Shown: positions 16,873 to 25,508 of the stretch, piece after piece
Layout: every line of letters starts with the position of its first letter
Numbering within the stretch: the stretch's first letter is position 1
Assembly: GCF_016863015.1 (NCBI RefSeq)
Contig: NZ_BOOB01000009.1
Coordinates: 124,001 to 188,000 of the forward strand
Source: Microbispora amethystogenes
GTDB taxonomy: Bacteria > Actinomycetota > Actinomycetes > Streptosporangiales > Streptosporangiaceae
DNA length: 64,000 bases
Direction of reading: 5' to 3'
Made by a program: the position numbers and the translations under genes
Notes under the pieces: model-generated
The model's input: the letters and a program-made list of their open reading frames with translations, nothing else
What the model was told of the DNA's origin: nothing
The model's database searches: none

Positions 16873-18390
16873 TCACCGGGGAACATCCTGCGGCGGCGAA
16901 CTGCCGCCGGGCTCGCTCACGGTCGGGGTGGGCCGCGTCGTGGGCGGCGCGGTGGTGCGGGTGGCGGTCGGCCGGGAGGTCGGACGCGTCGTGGGCTGCG
17001 GGTTTATCGTCGCGGTGACCGTGGGGTCGGGCTGCGAGGTGGGCTTCGCCGAGGGCTTCGGCCGCGTCGTGGGCCGCACAGTGGGCCTGACGGTGGGCTT
17101 GATCGTGGGCTTGACGGTCGGCTTGGTGGTGGGCTTGACCGTCGGTCTCACGGTCGGCCTGAGGGTCGGGTTCGCGGTGGGCCGCACGACCGGCGTCGGC
17201 GAGGCGGCCGGCTTCGGGCTGGTGGAAACCGGGGAGGGCTCGGGAGAAGGCTCAAGGTCCTCCGTGTCCTCCGGCTCCTCCGTCGGAGCGTCGCCGGCCG
17301 ACGAGGGATCGAGGCCGAGAGGGCTCGGCGTCTCGATCGACGTGCCCGCCTGCAGGGTGGTCCCGCTGACCGTCTGCACCAGCGCCACGGTTCCGGCCGC
17401 GATCACGACCATGCCGGCCAGGGTCAGGCCGATCTTCATCCGGGCCTGGCCCAGCAGGCCGCCCAGCCGGGTCTCGGCCAGGGTCGTGCCCGCCTCGGGA
17501 ACGTCCTTCTTGAGAGGGAAGAACGGCACCAGCAGCCCGGCGAGCGCCGCGAGCCGCCGCCGTCCCCTCTCCTCCCAGGCCGGGCCGTACGCGCCGGCGG
17601 CGACCGTCTCCAGCTCCCGCAGGAACTCCTCGGCGGAGCCGTACCGGTCCTCGGGCCGCTTGGCCATGCCGCGCTCCACGAGCTCGCGCAGCGGCGGCGG
17701 CACCTCGTCGACCGGCGGAGGGGTGGCCTGGTGCTGGCGGGCCAGCGCGGCGATGTTCTGGGCGCGGAACGGCCGGCTGCCGGTGAGGCACTCGAAGAAC
17801 ACGACGGTGGCCGCGTAGACGTCGCCGGCCGGGCCGGCCCTGCCGCCCGACCACTGCTCCGGCGCCATGTACGGCGGGGTGCCGGAGGCGCTCACGCCCT
17901 CCCCGGCCTGGACGGCGATGCCGAAGTCGACGAGCTTGCTGTTGCCGTCGGCCTCGACCATGACGTTCTCGGGCTTGTAGTCCCGGTGAACGACCCCGAT
18001 CTCGTGCGCCGCGGCCAGGCCGAGCAGCGAGCCCTTCAGCACGGTGAGCGCGGCCTCGGGGCCGGTGGGCCCCTCCGAGCGCAGCATCGCGCGCAGCGAG
18101 ACGCCGTCGACCAGTTCCATCACGATGGCCGCGCCGCGGGAGGTCTCGGCGTACTCGTAGAAGCGGGCCGCGTGCGGGTTGGGATCCATCGCCGCGAGCA
18201 GCCGGGCCTCGTGCCGGAACCGGGCGACGAAGTGGAGGTCCGTCATCAGCTGGTCGGACAGATACTTGATCGCCACAGGGATGTCGTCGGCGTCGTGCCG
18301 GGCGAGAATCACCCGCCCGCCGCCCCCTACGCCGAGTTCCCTGATCTCGGTGTAGCCGGGGACGCGCCAGGCGTCCGTATGGCCGTACAT
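16873..18390 (-). CDS. Receptor-type Ser/Thr protein kinase with (xVKPT)n tail
   Basis: 505 aa. Active kinase domain at 12-275: glycine loop ELGVGGGGRV, VAIK lysine at 42, HRDYKPEN catalytic loop, DFGIA, GTPPYMAPEQW activation-segment end. A juxtamembrane stretch, a helix (MKIGLTLAGMVVIAAGTVALV) and an extracellular tail follow; the tail is Ser/Thr/Pro/Lys-rich with a TVRP/TVKP four-residue repeat and no folded sensor. No PASTA domain. Highly similar in its kinase half to the gene just upstream, including the KGSLLGLAAAH and AYGPAWEERGRRRLAALA segments, showing tandem duplication. Confidence 0.92.
   Translation of the reverse strand: MYGHTDAWRVPGYTEIRELGVGGGGRVILARHDADDIPVAIKYLSDQLMTDLHFVARFRHEARLLAAMDPNPHAARFYEYAETSRGAAIVMELVDGVSLRAMLRSEGPTGPEAALTVLKGSLLGLAAAHEIGVVHRDYKPENVMVEADGNSKLVDFGIAVQAGEGVSASGTPPYMAPEQWSGGRAGPAGDVYAATVVFFECLTGSRPFRAQNIAALARQHQATPPPVDEVPPPLRELVERGMAKRPEDRYGSAEEFLRELETVAAGAYGPAWEERGRRRLAALAGLLVPFFPLKKDVPEAGTTLAETRLGGLLGQARMKIGLTLAGMVVIAAGTVALVQTVSGTTLQAGTSIETPSPLGLDPSSAGDAPTEEPEDTEDLEPSPEPSPVSTSPKPAASPTPVVRPTANPTLRPTVRPTVKPTTKPTVKPTIKPTVRPTVRPTTRPKPSAKPTSQPDPTVTATINPQPTTRPTSRPTATRTTAPPTTRPTPTVSEPGGSSPPQDVPR
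17065..17187. repeat. 12-bp coding repeat array (T-V-R/K-P units)
   Basis: Within the kinase gene about ten near-identical 12-bp units encode Pro-Thr-Val-Arg/Lys. They form the wall-spanning tail and are a likely site of length variation between strains. Confidence 0.75.
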
Positions 18391-18510
18391 AACGGTCTCC
18401 TCATCGCCCGGGGCCCCCGCCGAATCCGAGACCGTAGCTTAGTGACGACCCAGCCATTAAGATGAAAAGTCACGATTTAGTCAGACTTGGTTGTCAATAA
18501 TCACCTGAGG

Positions 18511-20754
18511 TTATTTGATGCACGAATCCGTCTGCCGGGTGATCGTGGAGGCACCGCCCGCCGCGGCCGGGGAGGTCGACGCGGTCACCGCATAAGAGTC
18601 GCAGGGCCATCGGGAGTAGGTGTACGAGGCCGTGACCGTGTAGCTGGTCTTGCCCGACAGGTTGTAGGTCTGGGTGGACACCCGCTCACCGCCGGACAGC
18701 CAGGTGAGGTTCAGCCGTACGGCGGAGGTGTTGCCCGCGGTGACGGCGATCGTGGCGGTCGCGGTCGTGCCCGTAATCGACAGGTTCTGCACGCTCACCC
18801 GGCTGACCGAGGCGGGGCAGCTCGCCGTGACCGACCGCGCCACCGAGCCGCCGGAGGCGGCCGGGCTGGTCGAGGCCGTGATCGTGACGGTCCCACAGGG
18901 GCGGCTGGAGAAGGTGTACGACAGCGTCCGCGTGTAGGACGTGGCCCCGGACAGGTTTACCGTCCGCGTGCCGCCGGTCGCCGAAGCCGCGGCGAACCGG
19001 CCGGTCAGGGTCACCGGGCCGGTGCCGTCGGTGGTCACCGTCACCGAGGCCGCCGCCGCTCCGGTGGAGGACACCGTCAGCGTGCCGACCTTGATCGCGG
19101 TGACGGTCGTCGGGCAGGCCGGCACCTTCGCCGTGGCCTCGCCGGCGCCGCCCGCCGCGGCCGGGCTGGTGGACACGCTCATGCCCCAGGTGCCCGAGCA
19201 GAGGCGGCCGAGGTCCGCGGACACCGTACGGGTGTAGGTCGTCGCGCCGCTGAGCGTGAGCGTGCGGGTGGCCTTCACCGTGCCGTCCGCGGTGAAGCGC
19301 ACGGCGAGCCGCACCGTGCCGGGGCCGTTGGTCTTGACGGTAACCGTTCCGCTGCCCGCCCCGGCCTTGTACGTCAACCCGCTCACCCCCAGATCGGCGA
19401 CCTTCAACGCGGCCGTGGAGGGTGTCGGTGACGGCGTGCGTGACGGCCTCGGGGTGGGGTGCCCGGTCGAGCCGGGCGCCGACGCGGACGGCCGCGCGGT
19501 GCGCGTGTGCGACGGCGTCGCCGAGGGCCGCCCCGACGGCGACGCGGGTGACGGCGTATGCGACGGTGTGTGTGACGGTGTGTGTGATGGTGCCGCGGAA
19601 GGGCTCTCGGCGGGCGTCTCCTCCGGTGTCGTCTCCGGTGTCCCTTCGGGGGCCGTCTCGGGAACGACCGGCGTCCCCGGCCCCGTGGCCGCCACGACCG
19701 GGTCCCCGATCGGGGTCTCGTACCCGGCCGAGCCCAGGGCGTACGCGCCGATGCCGCCGCCGGTGAGCACCAGCAGCACCGCTCCGGCGGTGAGCAGGAA
19801 TCCCTTGCTCCGCACCGAGCGCAGTGAGCGCAGCGCCGTCGTGAACAGCGAGGTGCCGGCCTCCAGGGGACGCACCCGGTTCAGCGGGAACGTCGCCGCG
19901 AGGGCCGCGGCGAGGGCGGCGAGCCTGCGACGGCCGCGCTCCTCCCAGGCCGGGCCGTACGCGGCGGTCGCGGCCTCCTCCAGTTCGGCGACGAATGCGG
20001 CGGCGCCGGAGGGCCGCGACACCGGGTCCTTCGCCATCCCCCGCTCGACGAGACGCCGCAACGGCTCGGGGACCTCCTCGACCGGCACCGGCGCCGTCTG
20101 GTGCAGGTGGCGCAGCACGGCGTGCTCGGTCGCCCGATACGGCCGGTGTCCGGTCAGGCACTCGAAGAAGACCGCGGTCGCGGCGTACACGTCGGAGGCG
20201 GGCGAGGCGGGCACGCCCGCCCACTGCTCCGGCGCCATGTACGGCGGCGTGCCGGCCGCTTCGCCCCCCTCCCCGGCCCGTACGGCGATGCCGAAGTCGG
20301 CGAGCTTGCTCGTCCCGTCGGCCGTGACCAGAACGTTCTCGGGCTTGTAGTCACGGTGCACGAGGCCGGTCGCGTGCGCCGCGGCCAGGCCGAGCAGCGA
20401 GCCCTTCAGCACGGCGAGCGCGGCCTCGGGGCCGGTCGCGCCCTGCTCGCGCAGCAGTGCCCGCAGCGTGGGGCCGTCGACGAGCTCCATGACGATGGCG
20501 GCGCCCCGCGCGGTCTCCAGGTACTCGTAGAGCCGTACGACGTGGGAGTTGTCGAGCTCCACGAGCAGACGGGCCTCCCGCCGGAACCGGGCGACGAAGC
20601 CCTCTTCCCGGCGCAGCTCCTCCGAGAGATACTTGATCGCCACCGGGGCGCCGGACCGCTCGTGGACGGCGAGGACGACGCGGCCGCCGCCCCCCGCGCC
20701 CAGTTCGCGGGTCACCGTGTAACCGGGCACGTCCCAGTGCTCGGCGGAACTCAT
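18511..20754 (-). CDS. Receptor-type Ser/Thr protein kinase with three extracellular Ig-like repeats
   Basis: 747 aa from ATG 20754 (GGGGAGG just upstream); longer readings enter the neighbour antisense. Kinase domain 9-275 is intact: ELGAGGGGRV, VAIKYL, HRDYKPEN, DFGIA, GTPPYMAPEQW. A helix (GFLLTAGAVLLVLTGGGIGAYAL) leads to a Thr/Pro/Ser linker with SHTP repeats and then three tandem modules of about 95 residues, each with a pattern V..LtVs..., LSGATSYTRT.SY, one Cys pair and STSPAAxGG. These resemble bacterial Ig-like repeats and may bind a wall or extracellular ligand. Homologous to the downstream kinase; the trio probably forms one signalling unit. Confidence 0.92.
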   Translation of the reverse strand: MSSAEHWDVPGYTVTRELGAGGGGRVVLAVHERSGAPVAIKYLSEELRREEGFVARFRREARLLVELDNSHVVRLYEYLETARGAAIVMELVDGPTLRALLREQGATGPEAALAVLKGSLLGLAAAHATGLVHRDYKPENVLVTADGTSKLADFGIAVRAGEGGEAAGTPPYMAPEQWAGVPASPASDVYAATAVFFECLTGHRPYRATEHAVLRHLHQTAPVPVEEVPEPLRRLVERGMAKDPVSRPSGAAAFVAELEEAATAAYGPAWEERGRRRLAALAAALAATFPLNRVRPLEAGTSLFTTALRSLRSVRSKGFLLTAGAVLLVLTGGGIGAYALGSAGYETPIGDPVVAATGPGTPVVPETAPEGTPETTPEETPAESPSAAPSHTPSHTPSHTPSPASPSGRPSATPSHTRTARPSASAPGSTGHPTPRPSRTPSPTPSTAALKVADLGVSGLTYKAGAGSGTVTVKTNGPGTVRLAVRFTADGTVKATRTLTLSGATTYTRTVSADLGRLCSGTWGMSVSTSPAAAGGAGEATAKVPACPTTVTAIKVGTLTVSSTGAAAASVTVTTDGTGPVTLTGRFAAASATGGTRTVNLSGATSYTRTLSYTFSSRPCGTVTITASTSPAASGGSVARSVTASCPASVSRVSVQNLSITGTTATATIAVTAGNTSAVRLNLTWLSGGERVSTQTYNLSGKTSYTVTASYTYSRWPCDSYAVTASTSPAAAGGASTITRQTDSCIK

Positions 20755-20799
20755 GAGGCCTCCCCAGGTCTGACAGGTGGGCCGCAGTGTCGATGAAAC

Positions 20800-20812
20800 C
20801 GCTTGCAAAGCG
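20800..20812. promoter_or_regulatory. 13-bp palindrome upstream of the kinase gene
   Basis: CGCTT-GCA-AAGCG, perfect, 46 bases ahead of the kinase ATG at 20754 and touching the end of the upstream PPOX gene. It is of the size and style of LacI-family operators, but no such regulator is in the window. Confidence 0.4.
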
Positions 20813-20813
20813 C

Positions 20814-21452
20814 TTAACAGCGGTCTCTGACGTGCGGGGGGACCGGGATGCCGGGGGTGAGGCGCGGGTCGGGCTCGGGGACGCCCCAGGAGACGGCGAG
20901 CGGCAGCACGCCCGCCCAGACGGGCAGGTCGTAGTCTTCCTCGTCGTCCTTCGGCGGTCCCTGCCGCACCTTCACCGACGCCTCCTCCAGCGACAGCGCG
21001 AGCACGGCCGTGGCGGCCATCTCCTTGCGGTCGGGCGGGCGGACGACGTCCCACTGGCCGGGCGCGAGCTGCTCGGTGATCGCCCGCAGCCCCGCGAGCC
21101 GCTCCTCGGGGTCGTCCACGAGCCGGGCCGTGCCGTAGACCATGGCGCAGCGGTAGTTCACCGAGTGGTGGAACGCGGAGCGGGCCAGCACGACGCCGTC
21201 GAGGTGGGTCACGGTGACGCAGACCTGGCCGCCTGAGCCGGCCCGGAGCGAGGTGGCCCCGGTGGAGCCGTGCAGGTAGAGGGTGTCGCCGATCCGCCCG
21301 TAGCCGGTGGGGATCACCATGGGGGAGCCGCCGGCCAGCACGCCGAGGTGACAGACGAGACCGGCGTCCAGGATGGCGTACAGGTCGGCGCGGTCGGTGC
21401 GGGCGCGGTCCTTCGCGCGGTTCAGGGTGGTGCGGGTGGTCGCGGAGAGCAT
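20814..21452 (-). CDS. Pyridoxamine 5'-phosphate oxidase-fold flavoprotein
   Basis: 212 aa from ATG 21452. Split-barrel PPOX-like protein of the 'FMN-binding, pyridoxamine oxidase-related' group: YAILDAGLVCHLGVLAGGSPMVIPTGYGRIGDTLYLHGSTGA is the flavin-binding face, followed by VCVTVTHLDGVVLARSAFHHSVNYRCAMVYGTARLV. Most such proteins reduce or bind flavin or F420-type cofactors with unknown substrates. It is transcribed divergently from a MocR regulator; in many actinobacteria this pair is conserved and the MocR protein controls the PPOX gene. No clear ribosome site, so a leaderless transcript is possible. Confidence 0.88.
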   Translation of the reverse strand: MLSATTRTTLNRAKDRARTDRADLYAILDAGLVCHLGVLAGGSPMVIPTGYGRIGDTLYLHGSTGATSLRAGSGGQVCVTVTHLDGVVLARSAFHHSVNYRCAMVYGTARLVDDPEERLAGLRAITEQLAPGQWDVVRPPDRKEMAATAVLALSLEEASVKVRQGPPKDDEEDYDLPVWAGVLPLAVSWGVPEPDPRLTPGIPVPPHVRDRC

Positions 21453-21496
21453 GTCCGTTACGTTATGTCCAGGGTGGACTGGTGGAACATGTCCAC
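21451..21496. promoter_or_regulatory. Divergent operator region for MocR / PPOX
   Basis: Three copies of ATGTCC (21451, 21465, 21489) and two inverted repeats, GTCCA-ggg-TGGAC (21467-21479) and GTGGA-acatg-TCCAC (21482-21496), fill the space at and just beyond the PPOX start. This is a plausible binding region for the MocR regulator encoded to its right. Confidence 0.6.
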
Positions 21497-21521
21497 TTCT
21501 GGCCGCCGGGGGGAGACCACT

Positions 21522-21557
21522 TTTGCGGACAACACTGTTTTTGCGGAGAACACTGTG
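21522..21557. repeat. 18-bp tandem direct repeat before/at the MocR start
   Basis: TTTGCGGACAACACTGTT is followed at once by TTTGCGGAGAACACTGTG (16 of 18 identical). MocR/GabR-type regulators commonly bind paired direct repeats, so this may be the autoregulatory site; alternatively, if translation begins upstream, it encodes a duplicated FADNTV/FAENTV hexapeptide. The second copy contains the probable ribosome site GGAG and ends at the GTG start. Confidence 0.65.
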
Positions 21558-22973
21558 CGCCTGACCATCGACGTGCCGGTGACGGTGGACCGCGCCGGGC
21601 CTGTGCCGCTCGCCGTCCAGGTCGCCGCCCAGCTGCGGGAGGCCATGCGTACGGGCGGGCTCAAGGCGGGGGAGCGGCTGCCGTCCACCCGGAGGCTCGC
21701 GGTCCTGCTGGGGGTCAGCAGGACCGTCGTGACCGACGCCTACCAGCAGCTCTACGCGGAGGGGTGGCTGGAGGGGCGGCACGGCTCTGGCACCTACGTC
21801 GCCGAGGACGCGCTGCCGTACGAGTACCCGTCCCCGAACCACGCCTCCCCGGCGCCGGCCGCTCCCGGCGGCCCCCCGGTGATCAGCACCCCGGTGATCG
21901 GCGACGTGGTGATCGGCGACATGGTGGACCTTCGGCCGGGGCGGCCGTGGGTGTTCGGCTACGACCGGGCGGCCTGGCGGCGGGCCTGGCGATCCGCCGG
22001 TGACCTGCCGCTGAACGCCTTCCCCGACCCCTACGGCCACCCGGAGCTGCGCGAACTGCTGGCCGGGCACCTGCGCAGGGCCCGGGCGGTGCCGGTGGAC
22101 GCGGGGAACGTCATGGTGACCCGGGGCACCGGCAACGGCCTCGACCTGGTCGCCGCCACGCTGCTGGGCCCGGGGACCCGGGCCGGGGTCGAGGAGCCGG
22201 GCTGGGGGGCGGCCCGGCGCGTGTTCGCCTCGCGGGGGGCCGAGGTCGTGCCCTGCCCGGTGGACGAGCAGGGCGTGATCGTCGAGGCGCTCCCCGACGA
22301 CCTGCGGGTGCTCTACACCACCCCCGCGCACCAGTTCCCGCTGGGCGGCAGGCTGCCGATCCCCCGCAGGGAGCGGCTGCTCGCCTGGGCCCGCAGGACC
22401 GGCGCGATCGTCGTGGAGGACGACTACGACGCCGAGTTCCGCTACGACGTCGCGCCGCTGCCCGCGCTCTACGGGCTCGATCCCGCGCGGGTGGTGCTGC
22501 TCGGCACGCTGTCGAAGTCGCTCGGCCCCGACGTGGGGCTCGGCTGGCTGGTCGCCCCGGCGGACCTGCTCGCCAGGGTCGCCGAGCGCCGGGCACGGGT
22601 CGCCGACCGCACGTCGGGGCCGGTCCAGCGGGCCGTGACGACCCTGCTGGAACGCGGCGACCTCGACCGGCACCTGCGCAGGATGCGGCTGGAGTACGCC
22701 CGCCGCAGGGCCGCCATCGTCGAGGCGCTCGGGCCGTACGTGCGGGGCGACACGGCCGGGCTCCACGTGATGGTCGCGCTGCCCGCCGCGGTCGTCCCCG
22801 GCCTCGTACGGCGGGCCGGGGACCACGGCGTGCTCCTGGACACGACCGAACGCCACCACCACGGGCCGCCCCGGGTGCACGGCCTCGTGCTGGGGTACGG
22901 CTCCGCCTCCCTCGCCGGGGTGCGGCGCGGATGCGCGGTGATCCGGTCGCTCATACCTCCTGGAGAAGCCTGA
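21555..22973 (+). CDS. MocR/GabR family regulator (GntR HTH fused to aminotransferase domain)
   Basis: 472 aa from GTG 21555 with GGAG seven bases upstream; an ATG at 21489 would add 22 residues but lies inside the operator. N-terminal GntR winged helix (VQVAAQLREAMRTGGLKAGERLPSTRRLAVLLGVSRTVVTDAYQQLYAEGWLEGRHGSGTYV) and a fold-type I aminotransferase-like domain with the PLP lysine in LGTLSKSLGP and EDDYDAEFRYD. Such proteins bind PLP or an amino-acid adduct and usually regulate vitamin B6 or amine genes. It faces the PPOX gene, the likely target. Confidence 0.93.
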   Translation: MRLTIDVPVTVDRAGPVPLAVQVAAQLREAMRTGGLKAGERLPSTRRLAVLLGVSRTVVTDAYQQLYAEGWLEGRHGSGTYVAEDALPYEYPSPNHASPAPAAPGGPPVISTPVIGDVVIGDMVDLRPGRPWVFGYDRAAWRRAWRSAGDLPLNAFPDPYGHPELRELLAGHLRRARAVPVDAGNVMVTRGTGNGLDLVAATLLGPGTRAGVEEPGWGAARRVFASRGAEVVPCPVDEQGVIVEALPDDLRVLYTTPAHQFPLGGRLPIPRRERLLAWARRTGAIVVEDDYDAEFRYDVAPLPALYGLDPARVVLLGTLSKSLGPDVGLGWLVAPADLLARVAERRARVADRTSGPVQRAVTTLLERGDLDRHLRRMRLEYARRRAAIVEALGPYVRGDTAGLHVMVALPAAVVPGLVRRAGDHGVLLDTTERHHHGPPRVHGLVLGYGSASLAGVRRGCAVIRSLIPPGEA

Positions 22974-23550
22974 GCCCGCCCCGGGGGAGGGAGTCCTCCA
23001 GGCCGGGCGCGTCCTCTCCGATGATGCGGCCGATGTCGATCGACCCCGGGTCGCCCTCCCGGGTGCCGGGCACCTGGGAGTGGCCGAAGTGCCCGCCCCG
23101 TGCCCACAGGCGCCTGCTGCGCTCCGCCGCCAGGGAATGGGGATAGGGCAGCGGGGGGCCGGCCGGCCAGCGGCGCGGCACCCCCCAGGAGTCGAGCCAG
23201 GCCAGGATGTCGTCCAAGCCGTCGAGCTTGGTGTCGGTGAACGGTTCCCTCGCCGAACCGATGACGTGGATCTGCACGCAGACCCGTCCGTTCCTGCCCC
23301 GGTCCGCGGCCAGCGCGCCGCCCGCCCGGGTGGGCGGGAGCAACTGGACGATCTCCCCGGTCACCGGGTTCCACACCAGGTGGGAGGGCCGGCGGAGTTG
23401 GAGCAGCCGCTGGGCGACGGATCTGGCCGAAACCCCGTGGGGATCGGCGGGCCAGATGAACCAGACGGTCCTCGGGGCTCCTCCGAGCATCGATCCGGAG
23501 TCCCCGGGGGAGGGAAGTCGGCTTGCGCCGGGCAGCCATGCTTGGGCCAC
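22951..23550 (-). CDS. N-acetylmuramoyl-L-alanine amidase (PGRP)-like protein
   Basis: 199 aa, no signal peptide. The pattern HLVWNPVTGEIVQLLPPTRAG..., NGRVCVQIHVIG and RGGHFGHSQVPG...DPGSID follows the amidase_2/peptidoglycan-recognition fold, with candidate zinc ligands His in PSHLVWN, His in GHSQV and Asp in DPGSID. Widespread in actinobacteria; without a secretion signal it may be phage-derived or act on an intracellular muropeptide. Its 3' end overlaps the MocR gene by 23 bases, tail to tail. Confidence 0.7.
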   Translation of the reverse strand: MAQAWLPGASRLPSPGDSGSMLGGAPRTVWFIWPADPHGVSARSVAQRLLQLRRPSHLVWNPVTGEIVQLLPPTRAGGALAADRGRNGRVCVQIHVIGSAREPFTDTKLDGLDDILAWLDSWGVPRRWPAGPPLPYPHSLAAERSRRLWARGGHFGHSQVPGTREGDPGSIDIGRIIGEDAPGLEDSLPRGGLRLLQEV

Positions 23551-23647
23551 AATGCCCCCTCAAATCCTCGGTCGCGTCGTTTTTCCCCTTTCAAACTTTC
23601 ATCGACACCTCAGGACGCGTGATTGTTACCGCCCGGTGCGGATCTCC

Positions 23648-25330
23648 TCACGGGGAGGGAGAGGGTGCCGGATCGCCGGCGGGAGACGGGCCGGTCGTGG
23701 CCCCGTCGCCGTGGCCGTCGTCGGGGTCGTCCGGCCGGGTGGTCGGCCCGGGCCCGCCGTCGCCTTCCTGCCCGTCCCAGGAGAGCCGGCAGGACGGCCG
23801 GCCCGCGGCCGACTGGAAGGTCACCACACCGCTGCCCGGGACCGCCGGATCGGCGACGGCGAGCGTGATCCGGCCGCTCGCTCCCGCGCGCAGCCTGCCC
23901 TGCCGCGGGGAGACGGTGATGCCGCCCGACGTGCCGGCCGACCACTCGATCGCCGAGCCGCGCGCGGCCAGCGTGATCGTCGCGCCGGTGGCCCCGCCGA
24001 GGTCGCCCGGGCACAGGGCGGTCAGCGACGGCTTCGGCGCGCGGGTCGTACGGGTGGATGTCGGCCGCGACCGCCCCGGCGGTGGGAGGGTGTGGGGCGG
24101 GGCGGTCGCGGCCGGGTGGGGGGACGACTGGGGGGAATCGGGAGAACCGGGGGAACCGGGGGAATCGTCCGAAGGGGCGGAGGGCTCGTTGGCCTGCTCG
24201 TCCACCGGGTCCTCGCCAGTTGGCGGCTCGCCCTCGTCCAGATCCAGCGTGGGGTCCAGTGCGGGGTCCGGCGCGGGAGAGGCCGCAGGAGAGGTGGTGG
24301 GGGGCACGCGCACCGCCTCCAGGCGATCGGCGGGGGACTCCCCGGAGACCAGCGCGAGCCCGCCCGCGGTGGCGAAGACGCAGGCGGCGGCGAGCAGCAC
24401 CGGGGCGACCTTGAGCGGACGAGGCCGTCTGCGCACGCGCCCACCCCCATGCTCACCGCGGCGCCTGCGCCCGGCGCGCCCCTGTGCCCGGCCCGGCGAC
24501 ACGGCGGCCGGGAAGCCGCGGTCGTCGAGGGGAGCGGTGGCATCAGGCGGGGGGTCGGCGCGCAGGATCGAGTCGATCACCTGGCGGCGGGCGGACAGCG
24601 GCGGATACGCGACGGGGATCATGTCGAGCAGCCGCTCGGCCGACACGTGCCTGCCCCGGCCCTCCCTGCAGATCTCGCAGCCGGCGACGTGCCTGCTCAG
24701 CCGCTTGCGCAGCGTGTCGCTCAGCGGCCCGTCCCGCCAGTCGGCGCCCACGCCGTTGTCCACCAGCGCCGACAGGCCCGGGCAGTGGGCCCGGCCCACC
24801 CGGGCCAGCACGAGGGCCGCCGCGCCGTTCTCCAGGTGGTCCTGGGCACGGGTGAGCCTTGCCGACACCTGCCGGGAGGAGAGCCCGAGGACCGATCCGG
24901 CCTCGGCGGGCGTCAGGCCGTGCCGTACGGCGAGGGTGAGCACCTCGCGCTCGGCGGCGCCGAGTTCCCCCAGCACCTCCTGCACGAGCGCCGCGAGCGG
25001 GGGATCGGCCGACTCGTCGAGAGCGATCACCGGTCCGGCGTGGCCTCCCGTGGTGCCGGGCGCGGCGCACTCGGACCGGGTCAGCGCGTACAGCCACGCC
25101 CGCAGCCGGGCGGGCTCGGTCAGCCGCTCCGCGTAGCAGGACCCGGCGACCAGCGCGTCGTGCATGGCGCGCGCCGCGGCCTCCAGGTCGCGAAGCAGGG
25201 TGTAGGCGTAGTCGCTCAGCCGGTCGGCGTACGCGTCGTACAGGGCGGGCGCCGCCTCGGCGTCGCCGCGCCGCAGCGCCTCCAGCAGTCGATGGTCGTC
25301 GGCTCGCCCGACGCCGGGCCATTCGGGCAA
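23648..25330 (-). CDS. Membrane-anchored ECF sigma factor with fused zinc-finger anti-sigma domain
   Basis: 560 aa, start TTG 25330 behind GGAGG (an ATG at 25322 is in another frame). Residues 12-90 are sigma region 2 (DHRLLEALRRGDAEAAPALYDAYADRLSDYAYTLLRD), 110-165 sigma region 4 (LGELGAAEREVLTLAVRHGLTPAEAGSVLGLSSRQVSARL). A zinc-binding HxxxCxxC motif follows (HVAGCEICREG), like that of anti-sigma factors, then a basic linker, one helix (VAPVLLAAACVFATAGGLALVSG) and a Pro/Ser-rich extracellular tail with a beta-rich C-terminal domain (two Cys). Sigma and sensor are therefore one polypeptide; activation presumably needs release by proteolysis or a conformational change. Confidence 0.88.
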   Translation of the reverse strand: MPEWPGVGRADDHRLLEALRRGDAEAAPALYDAYADRLSDYAYTLLRDLEAAARAMHDALVAGSCYAERLTEPARLRAWLYALTRSECAAPGTTGGHAGPVIALDESADPPLAALVQEVLGELGAAEREVLTLAVRHGLTPAEAGSVLGLSSRQVSARLTRAQDHLENGAAALVLARVGRAHCPGLSALVDNGVGADWRDGPLSDTLRKRLSRHVAGCEICREGRGRHVSAERLLDMIPVAYPPLSARRQVIDSILRADPPPDATAPLDDRGFPAAVSPGRAQGRAGRRRRGEHGGGRVRRRPRPLKVAPVLLAAACVFATAGGLALVSGESPADRLEAVRVPPTTSPAASPAPDPALDPTLDLDEGEPPTGEDPVDEQANEPSAPSDDSPGSPGSPDSPQSSPHPAATAPPHTLPPPGRSRPTSTRTTRAPKPSLTALCPGDLGGATGATITLAARGSAIEWSAGTSGGITVSPRQGRLRAGASGRITLAVADPAVPGSGVVTFQSAAGRPSCRLSWDGQEGDGGPGPTTRPDDPDDGHGDGATTGPSPAGDPAPSPSP

Positions 25331-25508
25331 CGGATGTTCCTCCCCGTGTGACGGAACCGGATATCGCCGATCCCCACACGAGTGGGACGCCGCCCTGACG
25401 GGCGCCGTTTACGGGTCGCGCGGCCGTGCCCGAAGCCATGCCCAACCGGCATGACCTGCGAAAACAGTGACTCCTGCGGCCCTTGTGAATCAGGAGGTCA
25501 CCGGGAGA

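Noticed and set aside
20800-20812. Assignment of the palindrome as a catabolite-control operator
   Set aside because: Only the general LacI-like form matches; no regulator or second copy in the window supports a name.
23207-25351. 714-codon plus-strand frame
   Set aside because: Antisense of the ECF sigma gene; low-complexity product.
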